A stretch of 64,000 bases of DNA. Origin: Rana temporaria (Eukaryota; Chordata; Amphibia; Anura; Ranidae). A model generated the notes under the pieces. The model searched no databases and was not told the origin of the DNA. It was given only the letters and a program-made list of their open reading frames with translations. The position numbers and the translations under genes are program-made. Positions 55,986 to 64,000 of this stretch are shown here, in pieces (position 1 is the stretch's first letter; every line of letters starts with the position of its first letter). Location: positions 29,563,042 to 29,627,041 of the forward strand of contig NC_053490.1 in assembly GCF_905171775.1 (NCBI RefSeq), in the 5' to 3' direction.

Positions 55986-57287
55986 CTCTGGGGTGATTTA
56001 GGATGGAAAAGGATCTGGGGGTCTCAGTAAAGTACAGACACAGCTATAGCATGCAATGTCAAGCTGCAGTGAGCAAGGCCAGCAGACTATCAGCATGTAT
56101 TACTAAAGGGCTGGGCCGGATTTACCATTGGGCTTGACTGGGCTCAAGCCCATGGGCCCTGCCCAATAGGGGGCCCACTCGTTTACATAAACATTTTTTC
56201 AATAATATGCCAGTCATTTAATTTTTCATTTAAAGTGTGTTAATTGGTCTAGCATTTTTACCTGTTCTAGGGACATTGATCATTTTTGTCCTCTGTCCAA
56301 GTAGACAAACTGTTTTTCTTTTATTATTACCCTTGTAAAGCTATTTTTGCAATATTATGCCCGGTGTCTGTCCTTTTGCTGGATATGGCATGTGACTTTG
56401 GCTCCAATTGCTGGATTTGCCCTTTGAATACATTGCACTCTGACTTGTGTCAGTGCTTTTTTGTGCCCATGTGCAGTATACATCATGTCCTTCGGGACAA
56501 CGCTATGTTTACTATTGATGACTACGCGTCATCATTATGCGACGCGGTCGTGATGACGTCATTACGCCCGGTCATTCTTCTGCGCATCTGCGGGCATTCA
56601 AATGACACTATAGCTGTGGCGGCTACCAATGGACAGACGTGATGGCTCATACGGCGGAATGATATGATCCCTCTCCATCTGACAGGTACAGCAGAAGCTC
56701 TTTCCTTGCCAGGCTCTTTGTGGTGATATTGGGTTATTTATCCCCATACACACATTCATTTTATGCTGTTTTGCTTCCCTAGGCATACCCCTTTGAAGTG
56801 GGAGAACTATACCCTCCACTTTTCATTATGGGTTGCTTATACCAGTATAATTGAATCTGATCTTGGAATTTTGTTTAGTTGTTTGTTCAGAATCGTGATT
56901 TTTATTCTCCAGAATTGTATAGCTCTAATACATAGCTTGTGTATGTATCATTTTGTTCTATTTAAAGTAATGTATAGAAGGTAGGGCCTGAAAGTGACTT
57001 AAGCCCAGGCCCCCCCACCACCCTAAGTCCTGCCCTGCTAAAGGGTATTTACTAAAGAGATGAAACTGTAATTCTACCACTTTATAAAACTCTGGCGAGG
57101 TCACATCTTGAGTATGCCGTGCAGTTCTGGTCCTCCGTCCTCAGGAATGATGTGCTGCAACTGGAGAGAGTCCAGAGAAGGGTGAAAAAGCGAATAAGGG
57201 GGCGGGAGGACCTCAGTTATGTGGAACGACTACAAACATGAAACTTATTCTCCCTGAGAAGGGAAAGTGGTTGTAATCACTCTACAC
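55986..57287 (+). pseudogene. CR1-like LINE ORF2 fragment, interrupted
   Basis: Before the insertion, about 56010-56102 encodes KDLGVSV...SMQCQAAVSKASRLSA. After it, about 57070-57270 encodes HLEYAVQFWSSVLRND, LQLERVQRRVKK and EDLSYVERLQ. These are the ordered C-terminal motifs of CR1-type LINE reverse transcriptases. There is a stop after ERLQT and at least one frame change. The hAT element at 57288 was inserted at its downstream edge. CR1 is favoured over L2 by the EYAVQFW and SYVERL spacing, with moderate certainty. Confidence 0.75.
56111..57037. mobile_element. hAT MITE nested in the CR1-like LINE
   Basis: A perfect 8-bp duplication CTAAAGGG (56103-56110 and 57038-57045) flanks CTGGGCCGGATTTACC and AAGTCCTGCCCTG. 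Removing it rejoins the LINE. GGGCCC-type blocks lie near the left end. No transposase is seen. Confidence 0.85.
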
Positions 57288-57565
57288 CAGTGGTTCTTAA
57301 CCTGGGTTCGATCGAACCCCAGGTGTTCGGTGAGTAAGTCTCGCGAGTTCGGCAGAGGTCAAGACACACACCCGACTCATATGATTCGTGATGACATGCC
57401 CCGCTTGTCCATCATTGGCTGCAGGTGATCACGCAACATCGCTTGGCCTATCTGTGCTGCAGGGAATTTGGCGCGCCCAGTAGTCGAATTGTAACTGTCG
57501 TGATGGTACGTCATGTGATTTCTTTCTTAATATTTTAATCCCTTCATACTAACTATGTCGAGCAA

Positions 57566-58576
57566 CCATGCAATTTTATTACCTACAACTTAAACATGCA
57601 TTCGATGCACAGGAGGAGGATGACATATGGGCGTTGAATGTAGCCCCGGTATTTAATTACTTATTAGACGTGTCCACATATAAGGGTTTTATATCCAACT
57701 GCTACGCTATGCTGCTAAACCTCTTCCTACCGGGTGCCCCGCATAAGGCGGTGGCGCAGTGGGAACGGGATGTGGGTGCGTTTGAGGATGAGCAGTGGGA
57801 AGAGGCCTTGCAGGCGATCCCCGCCTGCTCCCTGAACGTGGCACATAGACTATCACAACTTTACATCCTTCTACGGGTACACTATACGCCGGCCCGGCTG
57901 GCGCGGATGGGACTGGAGGTGGACCCCTGCTGTACTAGATGCTGCAGGGACCATGGTGACCTCATTCACCTTCTGTGGCGATGCCCGAAGCTCCACTTGT
58001 ACTGGTCGGGGGTGGTGGATTCGATTAATAAGGCCTTTCAGGCCCAAGTCCCTTTGGATCCCAAGGTCTGTCTTCTGGGGATCACGGAGGGTATCCTGGC
58101 AGAGGCTATCCCTAGACAGGCTATAGGCAGGGCTCTGTTCCAGGCCCGCCTGATGATACTAAGACACTGGAAGGACACTGAACCCCCAACAGTGCAGGAA
58201 TGGATTACACAAATGGGAGTCACTCTTAGATTAGAGAAGGTGGTATATCAGAAACGAGGGTCGAGCAGCAAATATGAAAAGTTATGGGCAAAGTGGCTGG
58301 ATGTTCCTGGGTTGGCCCCAATAGACTTGGTGTATGACAGACTGTTCTAAGGCCGCTGCCGGCTGAATAGGGGACGTCCTTACGGGCCTCGGAAGGGATA
58401 GGGAAGGAATTGTCTCCTGGAATCCTTACAAGGTGTTGTGGATCTGACTGTAATACACTGTTTTGTTTTTATGTGTACTCTCCCATGCAATTTTCAATTT
58501 TCTAAAAAGCTCTGGAGAATGTAAACTGTATTCATTTTATACATGCTCAATAAAAAACCTTTGTTTGAGAAAAAAA
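57566..58576 (+). mobile_element. 5'-truncated L1-like LINE insertion
   Basis: A perfect 15-bp duplication AACTATGTCGAGCAA (57551-57565 and 58577-58591) flanks the insert, which ends in AATAAAAAACC and a short A run. Only the 3' end of ORF2 and the 3' UTR are present, as usual for truncated target-primed insertion. It landed right at the start codon of the hAT transposase, duplicating that codon. Confidence 0.92.
57568..58350 (+). pseudogene. C-terminal part of L1-like ORF2, uninterrupted frame
   Basis: About 260 codons are open and end at TAA near 58348. The segment CTRCCRDHGDLIHLLWRCP has the C-x2-C-x7-H-x4-C type cysteine cluster typical of the C-terminus of L1-clade ORF2, with CP..HLYW just after, as in the family. 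The endonuclease and reverse transcriptase domains are missing because the copy is 5'-truncated. The first ATG belongs to the copy by chance, so no product is expected. The open frame suggests a fairly young insertion. Confidence 0.82.
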
Positions 58577-59336
58577 AACTATGTCGAGCAAAAAAAGAAA
58601 GTGGTCGGACGAATATGTACAATATGGATTCACATGATAACGGAACGTGATGGGAGTCAGCGTCCTAACTGCATGATTTGCAATGCCAAGTTGAGCAATT
58701 CTAGTCTAGCACCGGCAAAACTAAGAGAACACTTCCTTAAGCTGCATGGAGATGAAAAATACAAGAACACAACGCTTGCTGAATTCAAGGTGAGGAGAGC
58801 CAGATTCGATGAAAAGGCTAGTCTGCCTGTTCTCGGCTTTGTACCCATCAACAAACCGATCCTCATAGCATCGTGCAAAGTTGCTTACCTGATCGCAAAG
58901 CAGGGCAAACCACACACCATTGGTGAAACACTCATAAACCCATCTGTGTTGAAGATGGCGAATATCATGCTGGGAAAAGAGGCTGAAGTTAAGTTATCCC
59001 AAATTCCTCTTTCAAATGACACCATCAGCGACAGAGGACATGAGCAAAGACATCTTGGCTCAAGTAGTTGCAGATCTGATTTCAAGCCCGGCAAAATTTA
59101 GCCTTCAACTCGACGAGACCACAGACGTTTCCAATCTAAGCCAGCTTGCAGTATTCTTGCGCTATGTGAAAGACGACGTGATAAAAAGGAAGATTTTTTA
59201 TTTTGTAAGCCTTTTACAACAACAACTAAGGCAGCCGATGTGAAGAAACTTGTGGATGACTTCTTCAAAGACAACAATCTTTCGTGGGATATGGTTTCTG
59301 CAGTTTGTTCGGATGGAGCTCCAGCCATGCTGGGAA

Positions 59337-60498
59337 AAAGAAAGGTAGAGGGCGCTAAACCACCCAGGGTGATTGTGATAAGTAGATTACCACACAACGT
59401 ATGTGCAGAACTAATTAAATAATTACCAAATTAAATGTGAACAATGATTTCATATAGATACAAGAGATATGATTCAATAATATATCAGAATTGTCCCCTG
59501 CAAACGTGCATAGATGAGCAGATTCCTCTGCAGTGACAATCAAGCAAAGTTCACTGTGCAGAAAAACAAAAAGAAATCATGAGTCCCAATAGCATGCGCT
59601 GAAAGCCAGAACAAATCTTGAGATTGCTGTGATCTTCCTAGTGTAGAAAAGTAGAGAATACCACCACCATACTCTTCAGTTTATAATTATTCCACCCGAG
59701 GTGCTTTGAATATAAAATGCTCTTACCAGAGCCTATTGACCACTTTAATTAAAAAGATAGTCTCATAGGCCAGTGTAGGATTGTGCCTACACACACATGG
59801 ATATGGATAAATTGAATCCTAGTTCCAGACGTTCCAGATAGGGAAGATATGCAAAGAAAAAAGCCAGTAGGCGCAAATAGCGTGATACCGTTTTAATCTT
59901 AAAAACAATAAAAAACATGGACAGCCAAATGGCCTCTTACTTTAAAAGTGCCTACCCGGCACTGGGACTGCAGGCCTGTTACCGCCAATCCGTGGTTCAA
60001 ATTGTGGGTTGGAAGGATCGGATACCACCGCCGTAGTTCCACCTTCTTCTCCTTCCTGTCAGCTCACCAGAGCGGGGGGGCGTCACGTGACCAGGGTCGC
60101 CTCCGACGTACGTTTCGATTGACCGTCTTCAGGGGGGCGTGCCTGGTCACAATGACTCAAATGATTTCTTTTTGTTTTTCTGCACAGTGAACTTTGCTTG
60201 ATTGTCACTGCAGAGGAATCTGCTCATCTATGCACGTTTGCAGGGGACAATTCTGATATATTATTGAATCATATCTCTTGTATCTATATGAAATCATTGT
60301 TCACATTTAATTTGGTAATTATTTAATTAGTTCTGCACATACGTTGTGTGGTAATCTACTTATCACAATCACCCTGGGTGGTTTAGCGCCCTCTACCTTT
60401 CATTTTTCAATTTCACAATCTATATTGTTCTATGAGGAGCAGCTTTTTTATTTTAAGTTAGTTTATTTGTATTTGGCGCGGAATTTTCACTACTTTAT
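59337..60498. mobile_element. Palindromic Penelope-like retroelement inserted in the transposase
   Basis: CATGCTGGGAA is duplicated at 59326-59336 and 60499-60509 and may extend further with mismatches. The arms are 59346-59600 and 60145-60400, inverted and nearly identical (GTAGAGGGCGCTAAACCACC and its complement). A tail of about 100 bases with TTTGGCGCGGAATTTTCAC follows. The layout, inverted arms, a unique middle and a tail with a 10-15-bp duplication, is like 29971-31664. A hammerhead-like motif is in the middle. Confidence 0.72.
60099..60138 (-). ncRNA. Hammerhead-ribozyme-like motif with intact core words
   Basis: On the minus strand: stem I strand GCCCCC, core CTGAAGA (fits CUGANGA), one extra C, a weak stem II GG-TCAA-TC, GAA, stem III ACG-TA-CGT, cleavage triplet GTC, then the stem I partner GGAGGC. 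Stem I pairs at 5 of 6 positions. The extra base after the core and the two-pair stem II weaken the case. The same extra base is found in the motif at 30790-30830, so it may be a family trait. Confidence 0.42.
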
Positions 60499-61117
60499 CA
60501 TGCTGGGAAGAAGGTCTGGTTTTGGTGTGCTAGTGAAAGCCAATGCAGCACACATCATTGTTACGCATTGTATTCTGCACAGGCATGCGTTGGCAACAAA
60601 AACCTTGCCTCGAAAACTGGCAGAAGTATTAAAAATTGTAGTGGAATGCGTGAACTATGTGCGAAAGAGTGCTCTGAGGCACCGCATCTTCAGGGAGCTG
60701 TGTAAAGAAATGGGATCTGAATTCGAGGTACTTCTGTACGATTATAACGTCCGGTGGTTATCCCGGGGACAGGTGCTGAATCATGTTTTTGCCGTGCGTG
60801 TGGAATTAGCCCTGTTTTTGCATGAGCACCAACATTGTCATGCAGATTGCTTCAAAAATTCTGAGTTTATTCTCATTTTAGCGTACATGACTGATATCTT
60901 CGCAGCTCTCAATCATCTCAATCAACAGATGCAGGGCGGTGGAGTCAACATCATCGAAGCATAACTTTGCAAACTTTCCCCTGCTAGACGACTGTGTAAG
61001 TAAGATCGAAGATGTATCTGGAATCAGAGACATTTCTGTACCCGCGGAACTGAAGCAAGCAATTGCCACGCACTTAGATGAGCTTGCAAAGTCTCTCGAC
61101 GAATACTTCCCTACAAG

Positions 61118-61581
61118 CAGGGGTCAAGTCCTGGGGAAAAAAGTGTGGGAACTCCCACCCAAGATCCACTCCCCCACCAAAAAAAAAAATGATACGCTCA
61201 TATGCATAATTACTTAACTGCATTTTTTTTTTTAAGCAAGTTCTTTCTAAATCCCGCGATAACTCACGGAAGACCTCCGCAATGTCTCCTGGGAACAATG
61301 ACAAAAGCTCCCAGGAGACATTGCGGCATCGAGGAAGTGACGGAATACCCGCACACTACCAGATGAATCCATATACAGGAAGCGGCCATTAACATAAAGG
61401 ATCACTAAGGTTCGCCTGCCCCTGACAGTGACTCGAGCTGGGCATCGCCGCTTAGTGAAGGATTGGCTCGGGCGGCTCGGCTGCTCTCGGCTGCTCTAGT
61501 CCTGCAAAGGGAACTGAGTTCCTGCTGTGAAAAAAGTGCAGGAATTCCGTTCCCACGCGTTCCCGCAGGACTTGAGCCCTG
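61118..61581. mobile_element. hAT MITE (CAGGGGTCAAGTCCTG ends) nested in the transposase
   Basis: CAGGGGTCAAGTCCTG and CAGGACTTGAGCCCTG are inverted ends flanked by a perfect 8-bp duplication CCTACAAG (61110-61117 and 61582-61589). An inner inverted pair, CTCCCAGGAGACATTGCGG and its match, lies near 61270-61330. Excision restores the transposase reading near EYFPTS. Confidence 0.9.
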
Positions 61582-62220
61582 CCTACAAGAGAGTCATATC
61601 CAGCATGGGTGAGACAGCCGTTCACGTTTAGTGTTGAGACAACAGATGTCAATGATGAATACCTCGATGAAATCATTGAACTTCAGCAGAGCCAGGTTCA
61701 ACAGCAACTCTTCAGAACAACAACGCTCTCAACGCTTTGGTGTCAACAAATGGTAACGTACCCTGTTATTGCTAAGAAAGCTCTGGAGATTTTCATACCG
61801 TTTGTTACAACATATCTTTGCGAGCAATCCTTTGAGGATGCTGGACATAAAAACAAAGAAAAGGAACAGACTTTGTTGCGAAAATGATATGAGAGTGGCA
61901 CTTACCAAGGTAAAGCCGCGCATTTCTGAACTGGTCTCTTAAAGACAACAGCAGAAGTCACACTGATTTGCAGTAAATATTCATTATTATGTTTTTGTTT
62001 GAAAATCATGTTTTAATGGTTTTGTTCTTTATGGTTTTGTTCTTAATGGTTTTGTTCATTTTGTGCACCTATGTATAAATATATACCTAAATATATACCA
62101 ATGTTTTGAATGTGAAAAAATCATATTTTATTTTTCCAATTAAGAAGGGTTCGGTGAATGCGCATATGAAACTGGTGGGGTTCAGTACCTCCAACAAGGT
62201 TAAGAACCACTGCTCTACAT

Positions 62221-63060
62221 TCAAAGAATAAGAACACTCTAAGTACATTGTGTTCTTATTCTTTGCCTCCAGAGAAATTGTTATGAGAACTGGAGGTATG
62301 TGACCAATGGCAGTTTACAGTACAAAGTAAATATCTGCTTATTGTATATAATGGATTCTTCCAACCCTTCTATCTTTATATGTCACATACACACCTAGCA
62401 ACATACCATAACATCTCTTAAGAAAACAAGGTGTACACTTGCAAGGTTCCCCCAGGATGTGTTACAAATGAAGACTTTTCAAGCATAGCTAAGATTTTTG
62501 CCTCACTGCAAAAGTAAAACAACAAGAATAAAAAAGATTATTACCATTAAGTGGGACTAAGCCTTAATTTTTTTTTTTTGGAAAACAAGTCAAGAGGAGA
62601 AGGGTTCCTCTATGGCAGCCGTCACTAAATGGCGGCCCGCGGTCCGAGTCCGGACCGAGTGCCGCTTCTGCCCGGACCGCCAGGCTGCCAGTATAATCAT
62701 TAATGTCCGCAGCTGTTTGTTTGCTGGGACCGCGAGTTTCCCCCAGTGACGCTGCGTGCGTGCGTGCGCCGGCTCCCCGCTCCTCACCTTAGGTCTGAGA
62801 TGAAAAGCTTGCATAGCCGCAAGTAGGGGCGTGACATCACGCGTGCGACCCGCCCCCCTGCTGCTTGCGATTCCCGGTGTTCTGACGAGACAATTGGTCC
62901 TGACTCTTCTTGCTAGTAGGGGCGTGACATCACGGGTGCGACCCGCCCCCTGCTACTCGCGGTTCCCGGGTCCTGTCTCCTTATCTTGCAGCTTCTGCCC
63001 CTTCTGTTGTGCCCTCATTCAAGGTATGTGGGCCACATGTTAGCTGGTATTTACTGCTGG
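62221..63060. repeat. Mostly unassigned; direct repeat of about 100 bp at 62824-62975
   Basis: GTAGGGGCGTGACATCAC, a CGACCCGCCCCC segment and TTCCCGG occur twice, at about 62823 and 62918, as a tandem duplication. 62625-62680 contains GGCGGCCCGCGGTCCGAGTC, possibly a hAT-like end without its partner. The rest of 62221-62620 shows nothing recognisable. Confidence 0.5.
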
Positions 63061-64000
63061 GCATATTTTTTTTATGTTAAGGGGCACTCTGATGGACAAT
63101 TTTTTTTTAAGGGGCACTCTGATGGACAATTTTTTTTTTAAGGGGCACTCTGATGGGTATATTTTTAATGTGCACACTGATAGGCATATTTTGTTAAGGG
63201 GCACACCGATGGACACATTTTGTTGTGCCCATTAGAGTGTCCCTTAAAGGGTCACTAAAGGAAAACATTTTTTTTCCTGAATTGACTGTTTATTGGGTAT
63301 AGAGACATAAAAGTTAACTGATTCCTTTTAAAAATGATTAAAAATTGAATTTAATCTATCATATAATGTGCCTCTAGTTTCACTTTCGGTTTTAAAGGTA
63401 CATACATGAAGTTCCGGGTGAGAGGTGAGTCGGGAAGACTCACAGAACAAAAACAAACAAATCCAGGGCAGTGTTTTGTTTTTAAAATGAATCTGATTGG
63501 TTCTGAGGAGTTTTAGACACACAGTAATGACAGCTTAGACCACCATGAAAATCTCCCAGTACCATGGTTATAAGGAAACAGGCAACCAGGAAGTGTGGAG
63601 ATCACAGCAGAATTACAGCAACTTCAAAGCAAAAACAAACAGTGAGGACATGAAACCAGTACTGCAGTAAGGTAAAGGAAGCTATTTAGCTAAAAAAATA
63701 AATTCCTTTAGTGACCCTTTAACATAAAATGTGCCCACCAGTGTGCACATTAAAAATATACCCATTAGCATGCTCCTTAAAATAAAATGTTCCCATCAGA
63801 GTGCCCCTTAAAATAACAGGTGCCCATCAGCGTGACCCTTATTTTATGTTAAGGGTCACGCTGATGGGCATATTTTATGAGCAACAGTGATGGGCACATT
63901 TTGAATTAAGGGGCACGTTTTGTTGTGCCCATCAGAGTGCTCCTAATATAAAATGTGTCCATCAGGGTGCCCCTTAACATAAAATGTGCCCATTAGCGTT
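63060..64000. repeat. 35-bp repeat GGGGCAC(T/A)CTGATGG with inverted continuation
   Basis: Before the nested MITE, units read AAGGGGCACTCTGATGGACA with T-runs. After it, they read as the complement (GTGCCCATCAG, TTAAAATAAAATG), so the array forms large inverted arms. It continues to the window end. The MITE at 63244-63722 splits it. Confidence 0.75.
63244..63722. mobile_element. TTAAAGGG-ended MITE (T2/Kolobok-like), copy 2
   Basis: TTAA at 63244-63247 and 63719-63722 flank TTAAAGGGTCACTAAAGGAA and TTCCTTTAGTGACCCTTTAA, a perfect inverted match. Same family and orientation as 14678-15155, including TTAACTGATTCCTTTTAAA and CAACCAGGAAGTGT. Confidence 0.88.

Larger units (their letters stand above)
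58581..61888 (+). pseudogene. hAT transposase (BED finger, ZBED5/FAM200-like), broken
   Basis: The ATG at 58581 gives MSSKKRKW, then a frame change near 58630 leads into a BED-type finger (CMICNAKL...LREHFLKLHG: C-x2-C...H-x4-H). Next come ILIASCKVAYLIAKQGKPHT, a frame change near 59020, the catalytic-region motif SLQLDETTDVS followed by AVFLRYV, another shift near 59215, and CSDGAPAMLGK. A 1.16-kb insert follows. It resumes about 60517 with HCILHRHALATKTL, then NVRWLSRGQVLNHVF and LAYMTDIFAALNHLN, a further frame change near 60960, the 464-bp MITE at 61118, and the C-terminal dimerisation segment YPVIAKKALEIF...TYLCEQSFED. At least four frame lesions plus insertions, so inactive. Confidence 0.85.
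57288..62212 (+). mobile_element. 4.9-kb hAT element with broken transposase and three nested insertions
   Basis: The left end is CAGTGGTTCTTAACCTGGGT and the right end AAGGTTAAGAACCACTG, inverted matches. The flanks CTCTACAC (57280-57287) and CTCTACAT (62213-62220) agree at 7 of 8 bases. The transposase lies between but is split by an L1-like LINE (57566-58576), a palindromic retroelement (59337-60498) and a hAT MITE (61118-61581). The BED-finger transposase and terminal sequence point to the Charlie-like branch of hAT. Confidence 0.9.

Overview
The window looks like nuclear DNA of a large, repeat-rich vertebrate genome. The best guess is an anuran amphibian, possibly a ranid-like frog. That rests on the mix of long palindromic MITEs, hAT, Tc1/mariner and TTAA-target elements, and CR1/L2/L1/Penelope-type retroelements. 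The species is an inference and is not proven by any gene here. I recognise no host gene exon, tRNA, rRNA or CRISPR array. Almost every long open frame is either a translated tandem repeat or a fragment of a transposon protein. A 200-base run of N marks an assembly gap at 39191-39390.

Layout. 1-5 kb: a large foldback element with a palindromic divergent promoter, a hAT-like MITE, a TACCGTATTT-ended element with a hairpin and a 21-bp minisatellite, and a one-armed copy of the foldback element. 5-12 kb: a dispersed repeat, a hAT element holding a minisatellite, two long-palindrome MITEs ending in GGGCCAGATTC-type repeats, and a Tc1/mariner end. 12.5-14.3 kb: a 1.9-kb TG-rich array. 14.7-22.2 kb: a TTAA MITE, then an interval bounded by two oppositely oriented hAT copies whose 8-bp target duplications are swapped, which is the footprint of an inversion. 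That interval contains a three-level nest of elements. 22.2-28.2 kb: a Penelope-like reverse transcriptase relic, another MITE, a 25-bp minisatellite, a second Tc1/mariner end and a 2-kb hAT element. 28-37 kb: nested MITEs, a 1.7-kb palindromic retroelement with a 13-bp target duplication and hammerhead-like motifs, a head-to-tail chain of three MITEs sharing TTA/TAA junctions, an L2-type LINE relic and more TTAA palindromes. 37.8-46.5 kb: two AT-rich hAT elements with CCAAT-box arrays, a 32-bp minisatellite split by insertions, a TACCGTATTT element with a hairpin, and two TTAACCACTT elements. 47.9-55 kb: further MITEs and a 30-bp pyrimidine minisatellite. 56-62.2 kb: a CR1-like LINE relic, then a 4.9-kb hAT element with a broken BED-type transposase that has been hit by an L1-like LINE, a Penelope-like foldback and a small hAT MITE. 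62.2-64 kb: short repeats and a second copy of the TTAA MITE.

Nothing here works as an operon or pathway. The coherent story is one of transposons: serial nesting that gives a relative order of insertion, minisatellites that grew inside transposons, and one rearrangement whose history can be read from target-site duplications. The candidates for something little described are the inversion footprint, the palindromic element with a divergent TATA/E-box promoter and poly(A) signals in its arms, the hammerhead-like palindromic retroelements, and the recurrent pairing of hAT-like MITEs with internal tandem arrays. All boundaries were read by eye, so inner ends of degenerate copies may be off by tens of bases.
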